The translations under genes and the position numbers were made by a program. This document shows positions 37,830-46,879 of a DNA stretch of 64,000 bases, piece after piece. The notes beneath the pieces were generated by a model. That model did no database searches, was not told where the DNA came from, and was given only the letters and a program-made list of their open reading frames with translations. The stretch is from an uncultured Sphingomonadaceae bacterium. Lineage in GTDB: Bacteria > Pseudomonadota > Alphaproteobacteria > Sphingomonadales > Sphingomonadaceae. The DNA is taken from positions 62,001-126,000 of the forward strand of contig CAMYJW010000030.1 of assembly GCA_947258815.1 (NCBI GenBank), written 5' to 3'. Every line of letters starts with the position of its first letter. Within the stretch, counting starts at the first letter, position 1.

Positions 37830-39580
37830 TCGCGCTCAAGCCACGGCTTGATCGGCCCTGCCGAACATACGACGGGCAATTCGCCGTTCATAAGCAACCG
37901 GGCGGCCTTGCGCCTTTGCACCTTGCCGCTTGTCGTTCGCGGTATCGCCCCTTCCGCAACGAATACCAGGTCCGTCAAACCAAGATCGAGCTGCTCGATA
38001 CACATCGAACGCAACGCCAACGCGAGTTCCTGCGACGCACTTTCGGTCAATTCGTTCAGTTGCGAACGGGCACGTTCCGCAATCAGCACGACATGGCGCT
38101 CATCCCCGATTTCGATCTGCACGGCTGCCGACCGTGCCTGTCCGACATCACCCGATATGTCCGCCCAGATCAGTTCAACATCGCTGGGCGCGAAATTGCG
38201 ACCCTTGATGATGATCAGATCGCTGATCCTGCCCACCACGTAAATTCCATCGGTGCTGGCAAAACCCAGATCGCCGGTTCGCGCATATGGCCCCTCGCCG
38301 GTCGAAAGGAACGCGCCGAACACGTCCTGCGTCGCTTCATCGCGCTGCCAGTACCCCTTGGCGATGTGCGGCCCGCTCAGCCAGATTTCTCCCATCTCGC
38401 CGGTCGGCAGATTGCGCCCCGTATCAGGGTCCACGATAATCGCGGTGCTGCCGGCCATAGCCGGGCCGCAACATGTCAGGTTGACACTGCCACCAGCATC
38501 TTCCTCCACCACCTCGGCACGCCCTTGCGAAAGGGCACCACTGTCAAACCGGCCATATACGGGCTCGCTCCATGGGGGAGCGGCAACGGTCACCAGCGTG
38601 CATTCGGCCAGTCCGTAACAAGGCAAAAACGCGCGCCTGTCGAACCCTATCGGCGCGAAAGTCCGCGCAAACAGATCGAGCGTTCCGGGGCGAACCTGCT
38701 CGGCTCCGTTGAAAGCTACCCGCCAGCTCGAAAGGTCGATATCAGGCAGCCCCTTGCGCTGCGCCTGTCGAACGCAAAGATCAAAACCGAAATTGGGGCC
38801 GCCGCTGGTGTGCGCGCCATATCGCGCTATCAGTTCCAGCCAGCTCAGCGGCGATTTGATGAATGCCGCCGGCGCCGTGAGCACACATGTCGATCCCAGG
38901 AACAGCGGCTGAAGGATGTTTCCGAACAGGCCCTGATCGTGGAAGTGCGGCACCCAGCCAACGAAATGGGAATCACCATCATGGCCAAAAGCATGGCGGA
39001 TTATCGTTTCATCGGCCAGCACGTTGCCATGCGTGATCATCACGCCTTTGGGTTCCTTGGTGGTGCCAGATGTAAACTGGAGAACGGCCAGATCATCGGG
39101 CCCGACGGCAACCGGATCGAACGGCTCCCGATAGTCCGTCAGGCTCTGGAACTCGAGAAAACGGGTTGTCCCGCCTGCAAGCGCGGCGTTGAGCTCCTCC
39201 CCATACATCTTTGCCATCGATGCATCGAGAACCAGCGCTTCGGGATCGAATTGCGCCATGAGAACCAGCAGATTGTTCAACCGCGCGCGACGGCGACCGA
39301 TCGGCGCGATCGGAACCGCGACGCTGCCAACCGCAAAACAGGCCAGCAACGCCCGCACGAAATCGAGACCGGGCGCAAACAGCAGCCCGATCCGCTGGCC
39401 CGCCAGACCGTTTGCCGCAAATGCGCCTGCAAGTTCGCGAATTTCAGTGCCGAGCTGCGCATACGTAAGGCGTTCGACAGCGCCATCACCAAGATCGAAA
39501 ATCAGCGCCGGCCGCTCCGGCTGCGAACGGCCGTGGTCAAGTATTATATCAACTATCGAGCGGTCGTAATTGATTTTCAT
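37799..39580 (-). CDS. Fatty acyl-AMP ligase (FAAL)
   Basis: LQFTSGTTKEPKGVMITHGNV and VPHFHDQGLFGNILQPLFLGSTCVL...SGGPNFGFDLCV, FAAL-type motifs. Confidence 0.92.
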   Translation of the reverse strand: MKINYDRSIVDIILDHGRSQPERPALIFDLGDGAVERLTYAQLGTEIRELAGAFAANGLAGQRIGLLFAPGLDFVRALLACFAVGSVAVPIAPIGRRRARLNNLLVLMAQFDPEALVLDASMAKMYGEELNAALAGGTTRFLEFQSLTDYREPFDPVAVGPDDLAVLQFTSGTTKEPKGVMITHGNVLADETIIRHAFGHDGDSHFVGWVPHFHDQGLFGNILQPLFLGSTCVLTAPAAFIKSPLSWLELIARYGAHTSGGPNFGFDLCVRQAQRKGLPDIDLSSWRVAFNGAEQVRPGTLDLFARTFAPIGFDRRAFLPCYGLAECTLVTVAAPPWSEPVYGRFDSGALSQGRAEVVEEDAGGSVNLTCCGPAMAGSTAIIVDPDTGRNLPTGEMGEIWLSGPHIAKGYWQRDEATQDVFGAFLSTGEGPYARTGDLGFASTDGIYVVGRISDLIIIKGRNFAPSDVELIWADISGDVGQARSAAVQIEIGDERHVVLIAERARSQLNELTESASQELALALRSMCIEQLDLGLTDLVFVAEGAIPRTTSGKVQRRKAARLLMNGELPVVCSAGPIKPWLERDQKRVATVSP

Positions 39581-39643
39581 ATCTTTTAGACCCGGACCGT
39601 TATCATCAATCTCTCTGGTTCACCCGAAATTCCGCATAAGGCA

Positions 39644-40510
39644 TCAAACGGGGCTGAGCGCGATCCGCAACAACGCAATCTTGCGCATTCTGAAGCCCGC
39701 CGCCGACATACGAAGATATCGCGAATATTTGTCTGCCGGATCGGTTTGCGGGTCGACGACACCGCTCCTCACCGCACGCTTGAGGTTTCTGCTCCAGATT
39801 TCGCAAGTGCGCGCGTAATCGAGGCCATCGTCGCGCACCTTTTCTATGTTGAACAAACCATTGGCCGCGACTTCGATATCTTCGAGTGTCGGCAACTCGG
39901 CATCAGGAAATATATCATTTGATATAAATGGGTTGGCTTCTTCAGGTGTCATATTACCATAAGCAATGGTCTGCAGCGAAACACGCCCTTTGCCCTGCGT
40001 CCACGCCCGACAGGCCTTGAAGAACTCGCGATAAACCTCTCGCCGTTCATCAACGGTCTGCTCAGGGTGAGCAAAGTGTTCGAACGCACCGATCGAAATG
40101 ATCCCGTCAAATGGCGCATCCGGTTTGAAATCACGCCAGTTCGTCAGCACTGCATCGATACCGGGAGTTTTCTGGCCACGCAGATGCGCGTGTTGCTCTT
40201 CGCTGAGCGTGACGCCAACGCATTCCTTCACGCCAAAATCGTCCTTCAGGACACGCATCATCGCGCCCCAGCCACACCCGACATCAAGCACGCGCATACC
40301 CTCACCCGCGCCGATCGATTCAGCGTGATACGCGTGCTTGCGGTGCTGGGCTTCGTCCAGCGATGCGTCCTCAGCCAGTCCATCCCACATCGCGCTGGAA
40401 TAGGTCAGCGTCGGATCGAGCCAGGCTGCGAAAAATGCATTTCCCACATCATAGTGATGCCGGATAGCCGAGGCGGAACCGCCAAATTCGATCTCTGGCG
40501 TGGCAGTCAT
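39644..40510 (-). CDS. Cyclopropane-fatty-acyl-phospholipid synthase-like SAM methyltransferase
   Basis: IRHHYDVGNAFFAAWLDPTLTYSSAMW and VLDVGCGWGAMMRVL; ATGA overlap with the upstream ACP. Confidence 0.9.
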   Translation of the reverse strand: MTATPEIEFGGSASAIRHHYDVGNAFFAAWLDPTLTYSSAMWDGLAEDASLDEAQHRKHAYHAESIGAGEGMRVLDVGCGWGAMMRVLKDDFGVKECVGVTLSEEQHAHLRGQKTPGIDAVLTNWRDFKPDAPFDGIISIGAFEHFAHPEQTVDERREVYREFFKACRAWTQGKGRVSLQTIAYGNMTPEEANPFISNDIFPDAELPTLEDIEVAANGLFNIEKVRDDGLDYARTCEIWSRNLKRAVRSGVVDPQTDPADKYSRYLRMSAAGFRMRKIALLRIALSPV

Positions 40511-40815
40511 TGGAGCGCCGAATATTGCTGATCGCCGGACGCCATCGCACGAACGGCCGCTGCCATGTTTTCAGAGGCCTGTGCTATCGATTCAGCTTCA
40601 AACAGCAACTCAAGCGGCAGTTCGTCGGGCAATTCCAGCCAGTCCTCAAAACCGGTCATCAATTCGATGGCCTTCCCTGAATCGATGCCGAAACTTTCAA
40701 AGCTTGCATCACGCGACACCGCTTCCGCCGTGATGTTGACGAATTCCGCAATTCGCGCGCTGATCCACGCTTCAATTTCCGCGGAGGTGATTTCCTGAAT
40801 TCTTTTGACGCTCAT
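40507..40815 (-). CDS. Acyl carrier protein (start approximate)
   Basis: FESFGIDSGKAIELMTGFEDWL phosphopantetheine-attachment motif. Confidence 0.88.
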   Translation of the reverse strand: MSVKRIQEITSAEIEAWISARIAEFVNITAEAVSRDASFESFGIDSGKAIELMTGFEDWLELPDELPLELLFEAESIAQASENMAAAVRAMASGDQQYSALQ

Positions 40816-40883
40816 CCCATCTCTCCGGATCGCAAGCATGCCCTACCGGAACATTTTACCACCACGATGACAAGCCTTGCGGG

Positions 40884-41684
40884 CTAGGAAACCCGGCGAA
40901 CGGGCGAGTTATCCAGAGTTGAGAAAGAACCGTAATATTCGGCCGGTCGTTTCGACGGCGCCTCGGCAATTGGCGTGGGAGCGGCCTCAGGCTGAGAAGC
41001 CAGCTTCTTCAGGTCCGGCCGCGTGCACATGATCCGGTTCGCCGCATCGTGAACGCTGTTTTCTCCGGGCCGAAGTTCATGAATCTCGATGAAAGACGGC
41101 TGCGGCAGGCCCCACATCTTTCGCATTTTCTCAAGCGCGGTTTCCGAAACCTCAAGCTCATAGGCAACGGCATCGCCTTCATCGTAAGGCACGGCCGGAC
41201 CAAGCAACTTGAGCTTCCAGCCGACACCATAACAAAAGCTCAGCATTCGGACATCGGTGAAGCCGACACAGCGATCAACGCCCGCATTCAGCGCAATTTC
41301 AAGCGGTGCGATCATGCACGCGGCCTTTCGCCGCAAATTGTGCCTGCGCACGCCGCGTTCAACCGAAAATCCACGACTGAGTTCCCAGGTCTTGCCATCG
41401 TTGATCGGGCGAATATCGGCGGGAAGCACATGGGCAAAGTGATCGACGAGCATCGAACGATCGTCAGCGGGCCGAAAGCGCAGCCCCATCACAACCTCTC
41501 CATCAGACGAAAAGCCGACGACATTGCTTGCGCGTTCGTCGTCATACTCGTCAAATTCCATACCATCCAGAACCGGCAGGTTCCAGCTCAGCTCATCAAC
41601 GAAAACAGCCTTGCGGGCGCGATGAATCCCTTTGATTTCTTCGCCATACAGGTGGCAGTTTTCCGGCGAAATGAGGTGTATCAA
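40884..41684 (-). CDS. LuxI-type acyl-homoserine-lactone synthase (TTG start)
   Basis: RARKAVFVDELSWNLPVLDGMEFDEYDD, MGLRFRPAD, WELSRGFSVE; RBS AGGGAG upstream of TTG. Confidence 0.93.
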   Translation of the reverse strand: MIHLISPENCHLYGEEIKGIHRARKAVFVDELSWNLPVLDGMEFDEYDDERASNVVGFSSDGEVVMGLRFRPADDRSMLVDHFAHVLPADIRPINDGKTWELSRGFSVERGVRRHNLRRKAACMIAPLEIALNAGVDRCVGFTDVRMLSFCYGVGWKLKLLGPAVPYDEGDAVAYELEVSETALEKMRKMWGLPQPSFIEIHELRPGENSVHDAANRIMCTRPDLKKLASQPEAAPTPIAEAPSKRPAEYYGSFSTLDNSPVRRVS

Positions 41685-41742
41685 CTAACGCTCCCTAACC
41701 CCTGTATTTACCCGTATATTCGCAAAACGGTATCATATTTAT

Positions 41743-41752
41743 ATCATATGAT
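41743..41752. repeat. Palindrome ATCATATGAT in the AT-rich luxI upstream region
   Basis: Perfect 10-bp palindrome read directly, about 60 bp upstream of the luxI start. Confidence 0.5.
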
Positions 41753-41955
41753 GGAACGAAGACTAGATGAAACTTTCCTGCTAACTATACCCACGAAACG
41801 GTTGATCTTGCACAATGCTCGCCTCGACGCGCCCCTGATCGACGCGCCTCCGGCGCAACGGGCCGCCACGCAACGTCTAGGCCGGGCGACGACGCACCGC
41901 CAAACGGAACCAGAACATCCCGACAGAGATTACGCGTGATGCACTATATTTATGC

Positions 41956-41997
41956 GATATCGTAGGGTGTTATGGCGGTATTCACACCCACCATATC
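41956..41997. repeat. Compound dyad GATAT...GGGTGT-N13-ACACCC...ATATC between the luxR-like stop and luxI
   Basis: Nested inverted repeats read directly. Confidence 0.55.
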
Positions 41998-42004
41998 AAT
42001 CGGG

Positions 42005-42571
42005 TCAGCGGTGACCGGCTGACATTTTCAGTTGGGCACGATCACGATGCACCTGCACTGCAAAAGCTGAAATGCCAAGCTGTTCTCCCGCATCCAGGTC
42101 GCAGACACCCTGCTCTGAAAATTCAAGAGATCTACGTTGGGCAGTTGTGAGCTGAACTGACTGCGTATCCGATTTCGCCTCAACAAGCGTCAACAGACGG
42201 CAGAGATACAGAACCGACATCGTATGGAGGTTCGCCTCGTCCTCACGGGTCAGCGAGGCACCGGGATGAAAGACTTCAACGATATATGGGCGATCATCCC
42301 ATCCCCTTACCGCGAATTCGGTGGATGAGGTGTTTCCACAATCAATTTCCGCTGATCCCTGACCGGTTCGGGAGCTGAGAAGCATCGAACGGTTTTCGCT
42401 CTCGTCAAGCGCGTAGCAGACATGGCCGGAAACACCGTTCAGTTCGAGTGCGCGCGAGAAGCGCTCGCGAAGGTCCTCTGCCGTCAGCGCATCGTTTACA
42501 CCATTACAAAACTCGGTGAACGCCGGAACACTGCCAGACTGCATCTTCGTGGTTGGGAAATGCTGAACCAT
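42005..42571 (-). CDS. Short LuxR-family-like regulator with divergent HTH
   Basis: C-terminal LTTAQRRSLEFSEQGVCDLDAGEQLGISAFAVQVHRDRAQLKM aligns by eye to the LuxR HTH; 188 aa; next to luxI. Confidence 0.6.
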   Translation of the reverse strand: MVQHFPTTKMQSGSVPAFTEFCNGVNDALTAEDLRERFSRALELNGVSGHVCYALDESENRSMLLSSRTGQGSAEIDCGNTSSTEFAVRGWDDRPYIVEVFHPGASLTREDEANLHTMSVLYLCRLLTLVEAKSDTQSVQLTTAQRRSLEFSEQGVCDLDAGEQLGISAFAVQVHRDRAQLKMSAGHR

Positions 42572-42666
42572 ATCGCCTCTCAGTAAGAAGCTGGCGACAA
42601 TCGCGCCGATCGGTCAAAATCCGGTTAACACCTGTCGCGCACACAGGCTCAAAGGCGCTAGAACAA

Positions 42667-42686
42667 GGTTTACTTTGCGTTAAACC
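42667..42686. promoter_or_regulatory. 20-bp dyad GGTTTA-N8-TAAACC between the luxR-like gene and the GGDEF/EAL gene
   Basis: Perfect 6-bp arms, lux-box-like size. Confidence 0.45.
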
Positions 42687-42767
42687 GCCGTTGCTAATGA
42701 GATCATTACATAAATTTGACCTGTCGCATGAATACCATTGAGGCCCGGATGAGGAGCCGAACCGCAG

Positions 42768-44930
42768 ATGCCTGAAAACCATCGCCTGATTGAGGTTCAG
42801 ACCATTGAACCAACAAGGCACGGCAGCCTGATCGAGGATGAACTCGGAGCGGCCGGCATTCACCTTGTTCGCGTTGGTGCTGAGGGCTTCGATGCGCCGA
42901 AAACCGCCCTTTCCAGCAAGCTCGGGATAGGACCGGACAGCTCCGCCCGAAACATTTTTCGTCAGCTCGGCACGAAGAACCGCAAACACCTGCTCAGCGC
43001 CATGATCGTGGCCCGAAAAACCGCAAGCGCAACCTGCAAGCTTGAGATGTCGGACGATACCGTAAAAAAGCCCGGAGACATCCAGTGGCTTCGCGTTCAC
43101 GTCCGGTTCGACCAATCAGACGCGCATGCGCGCTGGACGTTCGTTGCAGTCGATATTTCCGGCGAACAACTTGCTCTGGAAAATCTCAAGGCGGAAGAAG
43201 AACATCTGCGCCATATCGTTGAGTACAATCCGCAGCTGCCCTGGATCGCGGATGCAAATGGCCAGATTATCGATTTTACGGACCGTTGGCTGAACTCGAC
43301 CGGTATGTCTCGCAATGAAGCCGTTGGCGAGGGTTGGCTAAAAAAGACGCATCCCGACGATATCGAACGTGTCGGCGGAACGATCTCCAGATGCCATAAG
43401 AGCGGCGAACCGTTTGATGAGACGATCCGCCTCGAAGTCAACGGAACCTACCGATGGATGCGCGCCCGTGGATACCCGCGCCGTGATGAAAACGGCAACG
43501 TCGTCTGCTGGTATGGATACACTGAAGACGTCCACGAGAAGGTCCTGATCGATCAGCAGATTCTCTGGGACGCGGAGCACGATTCACTGACCGGGCTGCA
43601 CAATCGCGCCTATTTCTCGACGAAGCTGGAAAAAGCCATCAAGGCCGCGCCTGCAAATCTGAAGAAGGTTGCGCTGCTGCTTGTCGATCTGGACAATTTC
43701 AAACAGGTCAACGATCTGATGGGGCACGTTGCCGGCGACGATCTCATTCGCAAGTTCGCCGAGGCGCTAAGGGCGGCAGCTCCTGCGGACGCTGCGGTTG
43801 CGCGTCTTGGAGGCGACGAATTCGCGATTCTGCTGAACGGCCTCAACGAAGTCTCCGAAGCGGTCGAGGTTGCAGAGGCAATACTGCGACTGCAGGGCAA
43901 TTTCGATTTTGGCGGGCGCTCGGTAACCTATCACGCAAGTGTCGGCATCGGCATGTTCCCGGAGCACGGCATCGATGCCAATCAGCTTTTGCGGCACACC
44001 GACCTTGCGCTCTACAAGGCAAAATCGAATGGCCGCGCCCAGATACAGGTTTTCGCGAAGGAAATGCTGGATGACATGCAAGAGCGTGTCGCCATGGTCA
44101 ACCGGGCCAGAACCGCAGCGCGCGAGGGCCGCATCCTGGCCTACTATCAGCCAAAAGTCTGCCTCAGAACCCGCAAGCTGGCGGGTTTCGAAGCCCTGCT
44201 GCGCTGGCAGGACAATCTGGGAAAGATCCATGCACCGGCAAGCATCTACGCCGCGTTCGATGAAAAGACTGTCGCGGAACTGCTCGGAAAAACGATGATC
44301 AGCCACATCTTCGATGACATCTCGTCATGGAAGAGCCAGGGCCTGGAATTTCATCAGGTTGCAATCAACGCATCGCCTGTTGAAATGCGGCAATCAGATT
44401 TCGTCACCCGGCTTACCGACGAGATGAAGGCCTGCGATATTGCAATTTCAGAAATCGAAATCGAGATAACCGAAGGCGTTTTTATCGGAACCAATGCGGA
44501 TACGTCACGCAAGTCGATCGATCAGTTGCACAAGGCCGGAATTCCCCTTGCGCTTGACGATTTCGGAACCGGCTATGCGTCGCTGTCTCACCTTCGCAAT
44601 CTGCCAGTCTCCACGCTGAAGATCGATCGAAGTTTTGTGCAGGATCTGGCCGATAACACATCCGATTTTGCAATCGTTTCCGCCATTATCGCCATGGGCA
44701 AGGCCAGCGGGATGAAAGTTGTCGCCGAAGGTATCGAAAACAAGACACAGGAAGATCTGCTTACTGACCTCGGCTGCGATATCGGGCAGGGCTTTCTGCT
44801 TGGAAAGCCGATCCCGGCGCATGACGTCGCATGGCTGATCGAACACTGGGAAGAATATCTGGAACGCAACGTACAACCGCCCAAATGGGCCATAGATGTT
44901 CCGATGAGACGCGCAAACGACGCAAACTGA
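42768..44930 (+). CDS. PAS-GGDEF-EAL protein (c-di-GMP turnover)
   Basis: ARLGGDEFAILL and FEALLRW, DDFGTGYASLSHLRNLP motifs intact. Confidence 0.94.
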   Translation: MPENHRLIEVQTIEPTRHGSLIEDELGAAGIHLVRVGAEGFDAPKTALSSKLGIGPDSSARNIFRQLGTKNRKHLLSAMIVARKTASATCKLEMSDDTVKKPGDIQWLRVHVRFDQSDAHARWTFVAVDISGEQLALENLKAEEEHLRHIVEYNPQLPWIADANGQIIDFTDRWLNSTGMSRNEAVGEGWLKKTHPDDIERVGGTISRCHKSGEPFDETIRLEVNGTYRWMRARGYPRRDENGNVVCWYGYTEDVHEKVLIDQQILWDAEHDSLTGLHNRAYFSTKLEKAIKAAPANLKKVALLLVDLDNFKQVNDLMGHVAGDDLIRKFAEALRAAAPADAAVARLGGDEFAILLNGLNEVSEAVEVAEAILRLQGNFDFGGRSVTYHASVGIGMFPEHGIDANQLLRHTDLALYKAKSNGRAQIQVFAKEMLDDMQERVAMVNRARTAAREGRILAYYQPKVCLRTRKLAGFEALLRWQDNLGKIHAPASIYAAFDEKTVAELLGKTMISHIFDDISSWKSQGLEFHQVAINASPVEMRQSDFVTRLTDEMKACDIAISEIEIEITEGVFIGTNADTSRKSIDQLHKAGIPLALDDFGTGYASLSHLRNLPVSTLKIDRSFVQDLADNTSDFAIVSAIIAMGKASGMKVVAEGIENKTQEDLLTDLGCDIGQGFLLGKPIPAHDVAWLIEHWEEYLERNVQPPKWAIDVPMRRANDAN

Positions 44931-44972
44931 CGCGCCGAATGCCTGAAATGCGCTGGCTTGCCCGCGACAACC

Positions 44973-46868
44973 TCAACTCACGCCAAGGTGCGCCAGCGAG
45001 CGATCCAGCATCATCAGTTGCCACAGCAATCGCGAGTGGTCTGACATCCCTGAAATATGCGCCTCGGCCATTGTTGAAAGCCGTTTGCTGTCAAACCAGC
45101 CCGTGCGCGCCAGCGCTGTGCTGGTCGGGATTTCACGCGCAGTGTCGGCCAGGGGCCCGCGAAACCATTGCGCGATTGGCGTTACGAAACCCTGCTTGGG
45201 CCGGTAGAGGATGTCGTCAGGCAAATAGCGGCGCATGGCGTGCTTCATCAGCCACTTGCCCTGCCCCTTGCGAATGCGCAGGTCTTCGGGAAGCGACGCG
45301 GCAAATTCGATAAGCCGGTGATCGAGCAGCGGTTCGCGCGCTTCGAGGCTGACGGCCATGCTCGTGCGGTCCACCTTGGTCAGAATATCGCCGGGCAGCC
45401 AGAATTTGAGATCGGCATATTGCGCACGATCCAGACCCGATCGCGCCGGTGCATCGCGCATCAACGCTTCGAAAGGCTGTTCGGCCCGATAATCTCCGCG
45501 CAGTTTCAGAAAATCGCTGGAGTAGATGCGATCGCGCAGCTCTGGCGGCGTCACCGACATCGCCCGCGAATACCCCTCCTCGCTGCTCGCCGAGAGCGAC
45601 ATGAAGGTTGTTTTCGCGCGCAGGAACCGGGGCGCCCAGTCCGCCTTCGGGTATATCCTGCCGAGCGTTCCAAACACCGGACCGCGCAATGCCTGCGGCA
45701 GAAAACCGCGCATCCGGTCTTCATAGTGCTGAAACACATGGCGGCGATACCCGGCCAGCGCTTCATCCGCGCCATCGCCCGAAAGCGCGACTGTCACCTG
45801 TTCGCGCGCCAACTGGCAGACGCGCCATGTCGGTAAGGCGGAGGCATCGGCAAACGGCTCGTCAAACATGCCCGAAAGTGCATCGAGTGCTTCGAAGTCA
45901 TCCGGTGAAACAGTTCGCGAACGGTGATCGGTGGCAAACGTCTGCGCGATTGTCCGCGCATAGTCACTTTCATCCAGAGCGCGCTCATCAAATCCGATTG
46001 AGCATGACCGGACAGGATCGGCGCTTGCATCAGACATCAGCGCGACCACGCTTGAGCTATCCACCCCGCCCGACAGGAAAGCGCCCAGAGGAACGTCGGA
46101 CACCATTCGCGACGTCACCGCCTGACGCATCAGATGCAGCAGTTCCGCCTCAAGATCGGCTGGCTTTTCCGCGCGGCGATCTGCAAAGGAAACGTCCCAC
46201 CAGCAAGCCGGTTCCGGCAAAGGCGCGCCCGTTCGCAGCAGCATGGAATGCCCGGCGGGCAGCTTCTTCACGCCCTTGAGGATCGATCGCGTATCGGGCA
46301 CATAGCCCCAGGTGAGATAGTCCTCCACCGCCAGAGGATCGACTTCGCGCCGCAGCTGCGGATGTGCGGCCAGCGCTTTCAATTCCGAGGCAAATGCCAC
46401 GCTACCGTCGCTCAACCGCACGTAAAACAGCGGTTTAACACCCAGCCGGTCCCGCGCAAGAAACAGCGTGCGCTTCTCCAGATCATAGATCGCGAAGGCA
46501 AACATGCCGTGCAGATGGGTTACGCAATCAACACCCCAGCGCTGCCACGCGGCAAGAATAACCTCGCTGTCGCCATCGGTGCGGAATGTCGCGCCAGCCT
46601 CGCCCAGTTCCTTGCGCAGTTCGCGAAAGTTGTAGATCTCACCATTGAAAACCAGCATCGCGCGACCATCGCCCGACGCCATCGGCTGCGGAGATCCTTC
46701 AAGGTCGATGATCGAAAGCCTGCGATGGCCCAGCCCGACGCCGGGCGCGGTCCAAACCCCATGCCCGTCAGGCCCGCGATGCGCGATGGCATCGCACATG
46801 CGTTCAACCCGCACCGGATCGACCGGCTTGGGCGTTTCGAGATGAAAGATACCGGCAATCCCGCACAT
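44973..46868 (-). CDS. Asparagine synthase (glutamine-hydrolysing) family amidotransferase, XrtA-associated
   Basis: MCGIAGIFHLE N-terminal Cys, SGGVDSSSVVALMSD; start corrected to 46868. Confidence 0.92.
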   Translation of the reverse strand: MCGIAGIFHLETPKPVDPVRVERMCDAIAHRGPDGHGVWTAPGVGLGHRRLSIIDLEGSPQPMASGDGRAMLVFNGEIYNFRELRKELGEAGATFRTDGDSEVILAAWQRWGVDCVTHLHGMFAFAIYDLEKRTLFLARDRLGVKPLFYVRLSDGSVAFASELKALAAHPQLRREVDPLAVEDYLTWGYVPDTRSILKGVKKLPAGHSMLLRTGAPLPEPACWWDVSFADRRAEKPADLEAELLHLMRQAVTSRMVSDVPLGAFLSGGVDSSSVVALMSDASADPVRSCSIGFDERALDESDYARTIAQTFATDHRSRTVSPDDFEALDALSGMFDEPFADASALPTWRVCQLAREQVTVALSGDGADEALAGYRRHVFQHYEDRMRGFLPQALRGPVFGTLGRIYPKADWAPRFLRAKTTFMSLSASSEEGYSRAMSVTPPELRDRIYSSDFLKLRGDYRAEQPFEALMRDAPARSGLDRAQYADLKFWLPGDILTKVDRTSMAVSLEAREPLLDHRLIEFAASLPEDLRIRKGQGKWLMKHAMRRYLPDDILYRPKQGFVTPIAQWFRGPLADTAREIPTSTALARTGWFDSKRLSTMAEAHISGMSDHSRLLWQLMMLDRSLAHLGVS

Positions 46869-46879
46869 GGCGCTGGCCT

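Noticed and set aside
37916-39589. 557-aa plus-strand ORF
   Set aside because: Antisense shadow of the FAAL gene; low-complexity Arg/His/Gln-rich translation without motifs.
40884-42571. Standard LuxI/LuxR pair
   Set aside because: The adjacent LuxR-like protein is too short and lacks a recognisable AHL-binding signature, so it was not called a canonical receptor.
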